Source of the DNA: Chaetoceros tenuissimus
Lineage: Eukaryota; Bacillariophyta; Thalassiosirophyceae; Chaetocerotales; Chaetocerotaceae
Reading direction: 5' to 3'
Assembly (NCBI GenBank): GCA_021927905.1
Contig: BLLK01000047.1
Coordinates: 3,534,001 to 3,598,000, forward strand
Length of the DNA stretch: 64,000 nucleotides
A model generated the notes under the pieces. The model was given only the letters and a program-made list of their open reading frames with translations. It was not told the origin of the DNA and searched no databases. Numbering within the stretch: position 1 is the stretch's first letter; every line of letters begins with the position of its first letter. Below, piece by piece: positions 9,018 through 22,853 of the stretch. Made by a program: the position numbers and the translations under genes.

Positions 9018-9675
9018 TGTAGATATGAATGGTTGACTTTGTTTTATGAAATAAAAAGTGAAAGATGTTTTTTATGAGGTGCTGTGCATCGATACAGGTA
9101 AGTCTGTTTTTGAATTGTGAAGACTCCAACATCGGAGAAGAATCTGAGTTTTACATTAGCATGTGGAACAGAGGTAAAGAGCAAGAAAGAATTATGTGAC
9201 AGTCTCAGAGAGGGGGCATAGATTTTTAGTAAGGTTCCTCATTTTATTCACCGGTACAATTTTGGGGTGGGAATAGCTGTCACATCAATCCATTCGTGTC
9301 ATTGAGTATTTTTGACAGGATTCTCATAAAAAATATTTCATAACTCCAGGTACTTATCCTGTCACCAATACTATAACACTTCACAACGCATCCCTCTTCA
9401 TGGAAACAGATAAACTACTCGTAGTGGAAACTCACACTAGAAGAGTTGTGAGGTGCTTCTATGATGCGTTACATTTCAACGTGAAATAGGGCAATTTTTC
9501 CCTCATGTTGTCGATGCAATACATAATCCAAGAGTATACAGCCTTCTAAAGGTATGTTGATGTCGAGACAAATCATGATCAAGTACGCCAAAAGAATAAT
9601 AATCTAACTTTTTTAAAAATACATTTAAGTTTTTTATGTCCCCAGTTTGTACGTAATAATCATATTTTGAAAATT
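9018..9675. other. intergenic between two minus-strand genes
   Basis: Holds the promoter side of the oxygenase gene (about 9018-9250) and the 3' flank of the sorting nexin gene. Apart from a T-rich stretch at about 9609-9637 nothing is evident. Confidence 0.4.
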
Positions 9676-12600
9676 TTATTCTTCTGTTTGCAAAGTCTGT
9701 GTACATGTGAGAATATCTGCCATTTCAGGAAAAGCTTCAAGAAGCAGAGTATCTGCCATCATGTAAATCATGCTCTTTAGGACCAGTCTATTGTTGATTA
9801 ATTCATGAAGAATATCAAGTCCGTTTTCTGTGATACCGTTTCCAAGGACAGCGGACAGTTGATCAGGAAATTTTTCACTGAGTAGATTCCTCGTTGAATT
9901 TGAGAGAGCAATACTCTCTTCCTTTGTTAACGGTATTGCAGAAGTGAATATAACTCCGTCTGGCCAAATGACATCTTTTATAAATTTGATGATCGTTGCA
10001 ACTGATCTGGATGAAAGATGTTTGAGGTGGAGTTCCATCAAAGTTCTTCGAAATCCACGTCCACTTGTGACGGCCATAGACATGGTTTTGAGTGCAGATA
10101 CCATTTGAGACCGAAAGAAATTCGCTCCATCAAGGTCAAAGATGTGTCTGATTAGTTCAAAAACACTACCTCGTACTTTACTCAGTCTTACTCGATCAAC
10201 TCGTGCTTTTATGGAAGCGAGAAGCTTTGCACGGGCAGGATCAAGTTGCTTAGACTTGTTCAGTTTTCGTCTCCTTCTAGGACTTTGAGGGCTTTTGGGA
10301 GGCACAACTACAGGGGCATCCACTTCTATATCCTTTAATGAATGAAACGTTGGTGTTGGAGCCTTTTCCTGAGAGACAACATTGGTCCGACGGAGAATTG
10401 TTCTACGTATTTCTAAACGACCGAGAATATCAGTAAAGTCTTTCTTCATTTCTTCTCCAATCTTAACTTCGGTAGGGAAAGAATCATGTGCTCCTACAAA
10501 ACGAAGTAGTTCTGGACACCGATTCAAAAGATTGCGCTCAGATAGAAGATGGCCTAAATATTCATTCAAAACTTCTATTCTTTTTTCAACGCATTTCTTT
10601 GTTTCTCCTAAAGTTCCAGCTTGGACTGCCTTGTTGAGAGAAGAGATTAGTGGTTTGCGTTTTAAAGGGTGATGTGCGCCAGGAGCCCCCAAGGTGAGAG
10701 CAGAAGTTAGAGATTCGGTGAGCTTTGCTGCTGTGCCTACTGAACATTCATTCGGATTTACTTGGGTTTTCAAAAATTTGTGAAGAACAGTAAAGTCTTT
10801 GAATGGTCTAAAAATTGCCCACTCTTCCTTCAGAAGATCACCATATTCCACGATAGTAGCATCTTTTTCATCATCAACTCCTACATATTCCGTTACAGCC
10901 ACACATCGCAGTCTGTAGAGAACTGGGCTTGGGCCTGCGATCAAATCAAGAGGTTGATTTGATTTAGTCTCTATCACTCCATCAATCTTTACTTTTAGCG
11001 CTTTCAACTTGTAAGGATATCTTGGATTCCTTAATCCAGTTCTACGCAATTGCTCCTTATCGATATGGTTCACACCAATCTTCAAATCTCTCATGAGTGC
11101 TGTTTGTTTTTCTCGTTTTTTACTGGTAGCAAATTCCAATAAAGATAGAGTGGGACGCAAAAGTTCATCTGCACGCGCCTTGGTCAAATTTCTTGCAGTG
11201 TCTGACATCAAGGACTACGGAAGAAGGACAATTGAATTAATTCATAATAAAAACGAAAAAGTAGGAGAACAGGACTGACTTACCTGCAGTAAAGCTTCTC
11301 TACGTGCTGAAGTTATCAGTAATGCTGCTCGCACCGAAGAGATTTTGTAAGGTTTATGCCCATCTTCATTCTTCATGGGGACAGGTTTAGAAAGCGGAGA
11401 ATTTACATCTACGTTTGCGATTTGAACTTTGAAATATACCACAGGGATTCCATTTTCGTCACAATGTACATGGTACATCTTGTTCAATCGATTTTCATAT
11501 GACTGACCTAGTAGAAGTGCTGTAGATAAAGCAGCATCACTAACTTCCAAAGAAGAAGCATCAGCGCGATGAGCGCCAATAGCTGAAGCATCTTGAACGA
11601 TGAAACGTCTTCCTGCTAATTCAACTTCTGGCTCTTCGAAAAGAGATAACCTATAGACAAAATCAGAAACTTTACCTGATCTTGGAATACTAGTGAAATC
11701 ATTCGAGTCCATCACTGAACTAGAAAGAATTGAGTTAGACAAAGCACCAGTATTCCGTTCAGATCCTTCCCGATAGCTTTTGTTGCAAATATATCTTTCA
11801 AACTCCTTGATCTGCTTTGAAGTACTCGATGACTCAAACTTTAGCAGACGTCCAAGTCTTGAGTCTAGATAGCGATCACTTTTGATGAAATTGACTGCTG
11901 CGGTCCTATCATTTGGATAGAAACGAAGGAAGCACTTTCGTCTCAGTTTTGCTCCCCTTTTTCCAATCGGTTCGTCGAAATAAGCAGCATACTTCTTGTA
12001 GCTCAAATTATGACTTCTTTGGTCTCTATGGACCCCTACAACCTGCAGGTGTACCGGTTGTGCTCGAAGCAGAAACGAAGAGTCTTCATCGGGTAATGCC
12101 CACCTCCTTCGAGTTGCAACTATATCCATGAGGAGCAGGTTGCGACCAAAGATAGACTCATCAACTATTTCCTCTCCTTTATTTTGCACATTCAATACAA
12201 CTGTGTTGGAAAAGAAACCCTTGGAAAGACTGTGTAGTTCTTTATGCTCGATAAAGTGACTTTCTTTTGTAATTCTACTGCGACAAATCATTTCTGCAAA
12301 TACCTTCTTACTCTTCGATTCATTCATATTGAAAGAAGAGAAGGATTTCATCCTCTCTTCTCGTTCTGTTCTTAAACTGGAGGCTAAAGCTTCGTTACGA
12401 TGAAAGTCTAGATGAGATGTAGAAGTCGAATTTGAGAAGGAAAATGTGCCCATTTTTGGAGAATTCAATTTCTTCTCATTCGGATCACCACTTTTCACTA
12501 GGCGTCCTAATCTTTTGCGGTTATTGTCAAAGTTGTTCTTGATAGAATTTCCAATGTTTTTCTTCTTTAGAACCTTTCCATTAAATGCACCACCGCTGTT

Positions 12601-15546
12601 TGCATTGCCACTCAATGGAGTCTCGGGGGAGGACCCCTTCGTTGCTACTTGATTCGTTAAGCTTTCCTCTTCCATTTGGAATAGATCAAGCGGAGGTTGA
12701 GAGTAAATAGTCATGTTGTCAACAAATATATCCACTCTATCAAGACTGCGAAGGACACGGAGGAAATTCTCAATATTTTCTTCTTTCCTAATGAAGGCAT
12801 CTTTGTGATAAAAGGGATGAAGCACTGAGTCACCAGCGCGCATTAAAACATTAAGAGTTTTATAAACAACGCCATTGTGTAACCAGGCTGCAATCAAAGA
12901 TCGGAGAGTGGATAAATCACCAGCTTTTGGTCTCGGAATACTTCGAAGATCTCCTTCATCAGTTTCGTACAAATTTTCGATGTCTATGTCGTTGCTAGAT
13001 GTAGATAGATCAGCTTCAAATGATTCAATATCACTCGTCAATTCCATCAGCATCACTGTCAAAGATGTGAATTCTTTGCTCGCTTGCTCCATTGACAGTT
13101 CTCCACCATCTGCACTTGCACTAAAAGCTCCATTTGTATCAGGAAGACTAAGGGGTGCCTTCAATGTCTTCTTTTTCCTTCTCTTGAGTAAAACCCCGTG
13201 CATCAGCATAGCTTCTATGATCAAAACAAGGTTACGAATTGATTCTATACAACCTTGGTCGTTCCATCTAATATCAAGATGTTCACCATTATTTTTTGCA
13301 TCTCGTGCATCATCAAAATCAAGATAAGCTTGTAGTTCAATCAAAGACATTGCAAGCAGAGCAAGAATTTCATCCGCTGTTTCCATTCGTCTGGATGGGT
13401 CAGCATTTTTCATTATTGTTTCTGTAGCAATATCATCATGGTCATCAAATGTATCTGCTTCAAACTCGTCTTCGAAATCAGATTCCTCCGAATCAAAATC
13501 GTCGTTTGGATCAGAGGTGGGTGTCTTTGAACCATTTCCCGAGAGTGTAGTATCTTGGCTTGGAGTTGTATCTTCCGCAGATGCTTCATTTGTGGTAGTT
13601 TTGCCTACTATTGCCTTTGTTATCCATCCATTCATGTAGTCCGGGCAAAACAACCCCATGATAGGTGTTAAGATCATGGATGCAACAAGTTCAACACATG
13701 CGCTTCTGAGTACTGGACTAGCAAAATCGGCTCTTGGAAAGAGAATTTTACAGAGACGATGGGATAGAACTCTGTTGTAATCAACTTCACATTCATGCAA
13801 TATTCTCCTATTATTCCCGAATAGGCGTTGCTCTAATATTGCATCGTCTGACTGAGCATCTCTTAATTCATTATCGTCTTGATGAGTTTGGGGAACTGGA
13901 CATTCCCTTCCTCCTGCATCACCAAATAAAAGTCCAGGTACATCCATACCAAACGTTATCGCTCGATGAAATTTCCCAGTCTGCAAATATTCACGTACTA
14001 TTGCCATTTCTAAAGACCCTTCATCTTCGGTATCTTGTTCAGAGTTATTCCTTCTATTCCCTCGTCTCGCAGCATTCTTTTTCTTCTTGCGTTTTTGCAA
14101 AACTCTTTTCCTTACATCTTTGTAAGTTCTGATATTGATCTTGAGTACATCCATAAACTTTACCAATACTAGATAAGGAACGTTCAACTCTTCACAAACT
14201 GCAGCAAGATTGCCCAACACTGAAGTCAAAGAAGTGTACAAAATTTCCAGGAATGGACTTGTCCTCGCTGGTGTCGTTGATAGAATCATCATGGTTAATT
14301 GCTCGACAGCCTCTTCAGTATTTGATGCCTTGTTCTGCATAATTTCATTCAAAGAATCAGCCAACCGCTGCTGTTTCAAAATCTCATTCTCATAGCCAAT
14401 CGAATCATCTACCAAATGATACCAACTAATGACATAATCTCTAGCTATAAAATCAGTCAACTCTCCCAATTCTTTGGCCACGGGTTGAGGCATATTCGGC
14501 CACATTCGTTGAAACATGGCTAATCCCTTTGACTTGTAATTGGGATAATTTGTAATGGAAGGAGTTTCATATATGGAATTTCTCTGTAAAGGATCTTTGA
14601 TGAATGTGAATGAATCTTGTTGATGAGATAGAATATTGCGTACAATTTGCCCCCTTTGATGAGTCGCCATTTGACCATTTTTTCCATTATTCTCAGATAA
14701 AGTAGTTGTGACTGAATATCCCGCACCTGCCATGAGGGCTGCATATGGATCCGACGACGAGTGCAAATGTGTTGGAACATGACTTGAACTACTTTCTCGA
14801 ATCAGTCTTGCTGAAGAAGAATCCTCCTGCTGCAATGGTAGAAATCGACTGGAACTGGATCGTTCCCTTTCCACAGGACCTGCTTTTGTTATCCCTTGTA
14901 GAATGTCATCATCTTCTTCTTCTCCATCATCATTCTGTTCATCCTTGTTGAGAAAAAGGGTTTGATAGACATTCATGGCAAGAATCAACCCAATGGCTAT
15001 TCCAATACTCGTCCCAATAATCGTCAAAACAAAGTATACAATTTTTTCAAATATGTAAACCAGCATATTTCGTGTATATGGAATCACAGTCAAGGTAGAT
15101 ACAATTAGAAACAGTGTATTTGTATGTCTCACATTGTGAACATCAAAATCTTGAATGCGAAGCATGGATCTCATTATGAATTGTATAGTTTGTAATATTG
15201 TCTGTTTTGCAATTTGTATAGAGTCCTGCTGTTTATCGTCATCTCGATCATCGTCGCTGTCAATCATTGTTTGAATTGCATCATCAATGGTTGTAATGAT
15301 TCTTTCAAGTCGTTGTGAAATGGACATGGAAGAATTATGTGTGTCATCATTTTGAGCTGGTGAAGTACTTTCATGATGGATGCCATTGCTACTTGATGAA
15401 TTTTCTACTTGATGTTCATCAATTCCACTGATGCTATTGCTTTCATTTTCATTTAATGACTTATTTATGGGAGAAGCAATAGTTTCATCTTGTAATTGAG
15501 GTGGAGAGAAACTGTCGTGTTCTTGTAGATCCACTTTCTCACTCAT
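9676..15546 (-). CDS. large sorting nexin (TM-PXA-PX-Nexin_C, Mdm1/SNX13-like)
   Basis: Two exons on the minus strand: 15546-11284 and 11214-9676, joined across a 69-nt phase-0 intron (GTAAGT...CCGTAG), 1,933 aa. Domain order: acidic, Ser-rich N-terminus; two adjacent hydrophobic segments at about residues 139-195; PXA domain about 342-640 (opens PQPVAKELGELTDFI, ends VASMILTPIMGLFCPDYMN); a long low-complexity middle; PX domain about 1489-1662 (FRPFKDFTVLHKFL, ending NRCPELLRFVGA); Nexin_C domain about 1771-1915. This order matches yeast Mdm1 and animal SNX13/14/19/25, ER-anchored proteins that bind phosphoinositides at endosome or lysosome contact sites. No RGS domain is obvious. The frame is open to 15663 but without an ATG beyond 15546, so this ATG is taken; an upstream exon cannot be excluded. 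Confidence 0.85.
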
Positions 15547-16434
15547 GCTTTTGCTTCTTTTGTCCCCAATAAAGCTATTTTTTACAGCTATGCTTATTGC
15601 CTCTTGCTGAATAAATGGAGAGTTGTGTTTTTTATTCAAATAGTGATAAAAGAAGTAATTCAATCAAATACACATAATACCCATGTGCATAGTTTGATCC
15701 GTTGATTTGATGATGCCATACACAGTACAAACATACTTTTGGTACCACTTCAAGTACGTACATTAAATTTAAAATAGGAAAAGTCAAAAGACTATTTTAG
15801 AATATCTCTTCGTGGCTAGCTCTGTTTTGATCATATTTAGCTAGAGACACGTATTTAGAAATCCACAACACTGGAAAGTGACATTTTGAGTTCAGATTGG
15901 AGATTGGCTTGATCAAATAGTTCATGAAGATTGCATAGCAATTCAGCAAGCTAGCAAGAAGTATCATCGGCTCAATCAATTACTGTACGCCGCTATCAAG
16001 GCAATCAAACAAGACGAAGATGTTTCTTGCAAAATTGTATTGTGAACGAGAGTTATATGTATATTTTAACATGGATATCCAAGTCTACAAAATGATATCA
16101 CAATGACTCATCCAAGGGGCACGACAATTTTGTGAGCATTCCAGGTGGGACAAATGAAAATATCATTTGCAAAAATTCAGAGGTATTATTTTTCACAAAT
16201 TTTCAAATTGACACTGCTATTTTGTCTTTTCTAGGAGTTTTCACCTTTATTTAATGATAAATTAGTAGGAAGCGGAAATATCAAGTACATTGACACCCCT
16301 TCCCACTTCCCAAACAAGTCGAAGAAAAAGGCTTCCCTCCAAGCGAACAGGCGAAGCAATAAGTAATACAAGCAACAACCACATCTGCATCAGTGTCATC
16401 CTTTGTTCATTCACAAAATAAAGGCAAAACAGGA
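15547..16434. other. divergent intergenic region
   Basis: Lies between the sorting nexin (minus) and the DUF1800-DUF1501 gene (plus), so it should hold both promoters. I see no coding frame, RNA gene or striking repeat. Confidence 0.4.
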
Positions 16435-19400
16435 ATGAAAACAATCCTAATTTTCCTATTGGGGGTGAGCTTCTTTGGCTTTACTCTCGTGGCAGCAAAC
16501 AACCGATATACCTGTCCAGCTCCTGGAGGCAACCCTGTTATTATCAATGGTGAGTTCTCCTTTAGCATAGCAACGACAATGTCACCTATATACATCCACT
16601 AGTCATTTTGATGCTTTACTTACTTTACATATTTATATTCCACAGTTCCAGCAGAACATGAGGAAGGAGCTAAGCTCAAAGTAGTCCTTCAACGTATCGG
16701 GAAAAACAAAGTGTGCAATCTGTTTAGAGTAGTGGCAAAAGATGGAGTGAAAATGAATTCCTTGTCGACTGCATCCGATAGTGCAGACTTTACTCTTGAG
16801 CCTGTGGCAAGATCTTACCACAAGAAGAAGTGGCAACCAGTAGCTGGACCATATTCAGCTACAACCACAGTGAAGAAATGTACCAAGGAGGAATGTACCG
16901 TCCGTTTCCCAGTAAAAAAGACGGGAAAATTTAGATATGTGTTGATGACTGTTGAACATCAGCTTGCAAATTTGGATGAGGAAAGATCTCGTTTTTTATC
17001 ACAAACCACTTTTGGCCCAACTTTATCTGAAATCAAGGGCTGGAGCTATGGAGAAGGATTTTCTTCCTTTCTAAGTTACTTTCAGGAGCAGCTTGCTCTC
17101 CCTGCTACGAGTCACCGGGCTTATTTTCGTGAGCATCTTGATTATCCCATGATTGCTCAATTTCCAGCACATACTTCTAAAATTCCAATGCATCCATGTG
17201 CTCAGTATAGTAGATGGCGGGACTATGTGTTTACTGGTGGTGATTACTACAGAGACTTCAAGGTGACACAGTACAATGGACAGCTTTTGATCAGCATTTG
17301 GGCAAATGATGATGGAGATTACTATGAACCAATGTCTGTAGTGCCAGAATTTCAGGTAGTTGACACTTGGACAGCGGAGAATTTGGGTGAGTAATCCGTC
17401 CTAGAAAAGAATGCAAAGTTGCAAGTTTCTAAATATTCTTCTTTATAGATTGTAATGATCCCGCTCACGCGCCATATTGTGGAGCTGGTGAATACCAGAC
17501 ATGTGGTGTTAGAGAAGGTATAGGTGCCATAGTGTTTTACAAACCAAGAGGCACAAATCTTGGTTGTCTTGGTGTTTTGAATCCAGCAATCAATCTTCCT
17601 GAATCGATATTTTCCACTACAGACGGACAGAAACTACAAAGAATTACTCTGCCAGCATTGTCATCTTTCGAAGAAATGCCTCCAATCAATGCTCATCACC
17701 AGTCTCGTGAGACTTTATATACTGGACACAGCTGGAGAATGCTAGTGGATATAAGCAATGGTGCTCAATGTTCTACATTCAAAACAAATGATGGCAGATG
17801 GGACTTTAGGTACCTCATTGGCCAGGTTGCTGGAGGTCAGCAATTTCACTATGAGGCATACGTAGACGTGAAGGAAAATACCGTAGAAAATCCTCTTCCT
17901 GACGGAGGGGCGCATTCATTTGATTACTACACTGCAAGCAGGATGACTTGCACAAATAATCTGTTAGATTTTACAAATATGCAATATTGTCGCTTGTCCA
18001 CTGCTCCAGCATGCGTTCCACGTGAAATTAGTTCAGGAAAATATAATTGGCAGCCAACTATCAAAGAAAAGGTTCTAATCTGCGGTTCGCACGGAGAGGT
18101 GAAGAATAATCCAGGTTTTGAGGATAAACATGAGCATAATATGTTCCGTACATTTGAATTGGGGCGCTCACAGTTCTTCACTCATTTTGGGATGCAAAAG
18201 GGAAATGCTTGGGCCAAAGTAGTTACTGAAGCTAAGGATCAGTAAGTGGTACAGACATGAAATCTGAGCATTAATTTTTTCCTTTACATCGAGGGAAGGT
18301 CATTGACAACTTACACTTCTTTCCTTATCAGGTTGAGACAAAGAATGGCATGGGCGCTTTCACAGATTCTTGTAAGTTCCTATGTTTACCTTTTAAGGCT
18401 TTTCGTATTCATGACAAAGCAGATTTTCTGATTTGTGGACCCTCCAAATCAATTTTATAATAGGTGGTTACTCAGAATCAGATTGCTGATGAGAACTTGG
18501 AAAATGAATCATACTTGCATTACTATGATATATTCGTTCGCAATGCCTTTGGTAATTACAGAGATATTCTCAAGGAAGTGAGTTATAGTCCAATGATGGC
18601 AGAAATGCTTTCATTCCTCGAATCTCGTAGTGCTGCATACGTACTTAGAAAAGAAGGGAGAGTTTCAAGACCGGATGAAAATTATGCGCGTGAAATCATG
18701 CAGGTGAGTGTTTTAGTTTGTATTGAAGCCCAAAATGCTACATAGAATTCACTAATCCTTGTTTGTAGCTTTTCACTATTGGTCTCCAAATGTTGAAATC
18801 TGATGGAAAGATAATCAAGAATGAAAATGGTGCACCGATGCAGACCTATAAGAACAGTGATATTCAAAATTTCGCGAGAGCATGGACAGGTTTTCGCAGG
18901 CATTATCAGCGATCGAACTTTGAAGGTCGATGGAGTAGTCCCAATAGAATCAATCCTATGGTAATTGATGGTGAACGAAGAGATCAATTTCCTAAAACTG
19001 ACTTGATGAATGGTTTCATCGGAGATGGTTACCTCGAGTGCAAAGATCTTCCAGAAAGACAATACCTAAGAATTGGATCTAAATATCTTCTTTTAGGAAG
19101 TAATAACTACCCTTTAATGCATCAGGAAGGTTCACATACATGGCAAGATAATCCCGATTTCAAAAGATTGGACTTGAACGCAACCAGTGCTTTATTTACA
19201 AAATTATGTAATGCGGGCAACTCACAGGACTGCGATTTCCAAGTGGAAGTAACTCTTGATTCTAATCTTGATTGTGAAACAGGTGGTGAGGAATGTATGA
19301 TTGATAATCCTCGGGTAGTGAAGGTAGAAGACATTTACTACGAGTACATCAGACCTCCGTGTGTAGAGCTTGCTTTTCAGAAACCTGATCAGCTGAAAAA

Positions 19401-22400
19401 AGTTGTCGATCATAACAAGAATGCAATGTGTCTTCATAAAAAGATACCGGATGTTGCAATGCCTACGTGCTGTAGAAATAGTAATATTAATTGGAGCAAC
19501 GGAGAGTAAGTTATCTCACAAACAATTGTATCTTTTCAGTTATTGGCTTTTTTATTGATGTCACTGAACTGGTTTTGCTTTGGAACAGGTGCACGATTAG
19601 TAATGAACGTGTTTCTTATGCCACAGCCGAAGAAAGATGTCCTGCAAATGAAGGGCAAATAGGTGTTTGCGATCCCCAAGGACAGTGGATTACAGATCCA
19701 AAATGTCAGTTTTGGGGCTGGCAAGGAGGAGCATATAGAACTTATCATTGGACCAATGCAACTTGTTCTATTAAAGTTCGAGTTGCAGAGGATGGTAAGA
19801 TATCGTCAGTACACGAGCCAAGTCTCGATGATGTCAATGAAAGACTAGCTGCAGGGAATAGGACATTGCAGCAGGTCACAGCATGGGTTAATGCAACAAA
19901 CAATAATTTTTTTGATGTCTACTGGAAAGATGAAGAATTTCCAAAATCTTCAAACAATTGTGCAGGCAGTAGTTGTCAGGTACGCGACGGTCACTGTTTC
20001 TGTGACGTTGAGGTTGCAACTCAATCAGTGTTTAAGGAGGTTCCTACGCTCGAGGAAAGTGAAGTGCTAAAGTTAGGAGCTCCAAATCCTTTGTCCTTTG
20101 ATGATGAATATGTAGAATTCCAAACTAAAGAGGGAGATGATGTTAGAGTCTGGATCAATAAGTCCGACCAAAAGATGACTAAGAAGTCTATTATTTCATT
20201 CGTTAGGAATGAGAAAACAATTTTCGTTCGGAATGCTATATCAACAGTTACGATAGAAGGTTCAGAGTTTACTTTCAGGAATCCGCCATCTATGATGAGT
20301 CTTGCCCACGCAGAAACCAGAGATGCACACTTCGAGACTGAAGCTGTATTGGATAACTACTTTTACCATCCAAATACACCTACCTACATTGCAATGAGGC
20401 TTCTCGAACGATTTGGTTTTTCCAATGCGTCACCTAGATTTATTAAAAAAGTTTCCAAGGCATTTGAACAAGGTATATTCCTCAAGCCAAAGAAACAAGT
20501 TGCTATTGGTACCGGAAAGCGAGGTGATTTATCTGCGACAATTGCAGCAATTTTATTTGATCCAGAGGGTAAGACAGTGGCTTTAGATGCTGACCCAGCT
20601 AGTGGCTCTTTAAAAGAACCTATGATGAAATATATGTCTTTATTCCGTTCGTTTGAACTCCAGCAGAACTCAACTCTGAGCGAACTTAGACTTTATGGAT
20701 TACAGACAGGATTAGGTCAAGCAGTTCATGAAACACCAAGTGTATTTAGTTTTTTCTTACCCGAGTACAAGCCCCCTGGAAATCTAAAAGACAGTGATTT
20801 ACGAGCGCCAGAGGCAATGGTAGTCAATGCTCCAACAGTTATAGGTTTTATGAATGGGGCTTACAGTCTCTTTGATTTAGGTTTGCAAAATTGTTTTGGA
20901 GGTTTCGGAGGGTCAGCAGTCGCAGCTTGTGTGTGGTTGACGACAAATTGGTATCAATGGAAATTGCCAGAGAAAAGATTAGCATACCTCACATACGAAC
21001 CATCATCCACAGATTCTAATGAAATAATTGACGAGCTCGCTCTATTACTCACAGCAGGCCGACTGAGTCCAATTTCTCGAGCTGTGATCAAGCAGGCGTA
21101 CGATGACGAGTATTCAGCTTCAAATGATGCCGGGAGTAGTCTCAGGTTGGCTCAGAAGCTTATGATTAGTACTCCAGAATTTCATTCTAACAACGTTTTT
21201 AGAGGAAAGACTGAAAACAGACCAGAACCGGAGGCCCCTGTGAAGTCGGACAAGGAGTATAAGGCAATAGTTTTTGTGAATCTTCATGGTGGTATGGATG
21301 GTAAGTTTACTATGATAGAAATCATTGCGTTTTCTCTCCAGCACGCCTCTCACTTTGCATCCATTTCAAAGGTTTCAACATGCTCGTACCTCACAGTGGA
21401 TGTAATGAAAACTTCAATGCATTCAAGAACTATCAAAACGCTAGAGGTGATATTGCGCTATTACAATCGAGTCTTCTTCAAATCCCTGTAACTGGCCAAA
21501 GTTGCTCAACATTTGGACTACATCCAAACCTGAAAAATCTTCGTCAAATGTACAATGACAAAGAGCTTGCATTTGTTGCTAACATGGGAGTATTGCAAGA
21601 TACGGGTGTTACTAAAAGCAATTACAGAACTAAACACGGAAATACTGCTCTTTTTTCACATAATACACAAACAGAGGAGACAGCTAACGTTGATATTTTT
21701 GACCAACAAGCTGGTAAGTCAATTCAGCAGACGTCCAAGATATTTCTCCCTCGATTTTTGCTAATTTCAGTCTTTTCTTTTCTTCTTTTGTAGGAATAGG
21801 AATTGGTGGTCGCATTTTGGATGTTCTTGTCGATCAAGTTGATAATGACTACCAATACAAGACAGGATCAATAAGCGTCTCTGGAACTGCACCGGCAGTG
21901 GTATCTAGGAAAACATCAACACTAGTAGTCAATCCGAATGGCTACGAAAAATTTAATCCACTAGGTACTCGAAGCAGTCCAAACGAACCAAATCTAAAAG
22001 GTCATGAAGTGAAAGAGCAATTGAAAAGTCTTACTGCAAAATCAAATGTAGGATCTTCATTTTATGGCGATTTGTGGTCTGACACTTTAATCCAGTCCTT
22101 GGATGAAAACGCTCTACTCTACGATGTTCTCTCATCTGCAACTGTCACCACAAGTTTTCCAGACTCTCATATTTCTAGACAACTCAAAACCATTGCAGAA
22201 GTGATGAAGACTAAAGATGACAGAGGCAAGGATCGTGACTTCTTCTATGCCAACCTAGGTGGTTGGGATATGCATTTTGACATTGAACTTCCACTCCAAG
22301 CTTCATTCGGGACTATTGACGATGCTCTTTTTGCATTCAAGGAAGAAATGAAAGCACAATCTATTTGGGACGATGTTGTTGTTGTCTGCATTTCTGAGTT

Positions 22401-22853
22401 CGCTCGAACATTGATGGGTAATACAGGGAATGGAAGTGATCATGCATGGGGAGGTAAGTTAATGGTGTGGTTTGGATGGTGCACTTTCAACCTTGGATCA
22501 ATAGATAGTGTACTTCCGCTGTAAAGAATACACGTCAAATTATTACGCTTCATGTATCACAAAATTAACTAACAACATCAATTCCAAACATAGGTAACTA
22601 TTTCATGATGGGAGGAGACATTGATGGAGGAAAGGTTCTAGGAACATACCCACACAATTTGACGAATGACAATGAGTTAATTTTTGCACCAGGAATTGTA
22701 ATTCCAACTTTACCATGGGAATCACTATGGAATGGATTGGCACAATGGTTTGGAGTAAAAGAAGAAGATCTAGACGAAGTTCTTCCAAACAGATGGAGAT
22801 TTATGAATGATAATGTATTGTTTCAGCCATCTGACCTATTCAAGAATCCATAG
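16435..22853 (+). CDS. secreted DUF1800-DUF1501 fusion protein
   Basis: Ten exons: 16435-16549, 16646-17386, 17449-18241, 18332-18371, 18464-18703, 18769-19505, 19589-21300, 21372-21713, 21794-22453, 22594-22853. All junctions are GT-AG and close to 1,879 aa. Signal peptide at residues 1-22 (TILIFLLGVSFFGFTLVAA). DUF1800 begins near residue 148 (RFLSQTTFGPT), continues through LRQRMAWALSQILV and NYAREIMQLFTIGL, and ends near 1416 (TPEFHSNN). Large inserted segments make it far longer than the roughly 500-aa bacterial domain. DUF1501 (about 1449-1870) follows with VNLHGGMDGFNMLVPHSG, NLGGWDMHFD, SEFART and DHAWGGNYFMMGG, the metal-site motifs of this alkaline-phosphatase-fold family. In bacteria the two are usually separate neighbouring genes for exported proteins; enzymatic activity is not established. 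The 40-nt exon 4 encodes the conserved WALSQIL core. Confidence 0.9.

Noticed and set aside
15546-15663. Longer N-terminus for the sorting nexin
   Set aside because: The frame is open to 15663 but contains no ATG before 15546, so extension would need an unseen exon.
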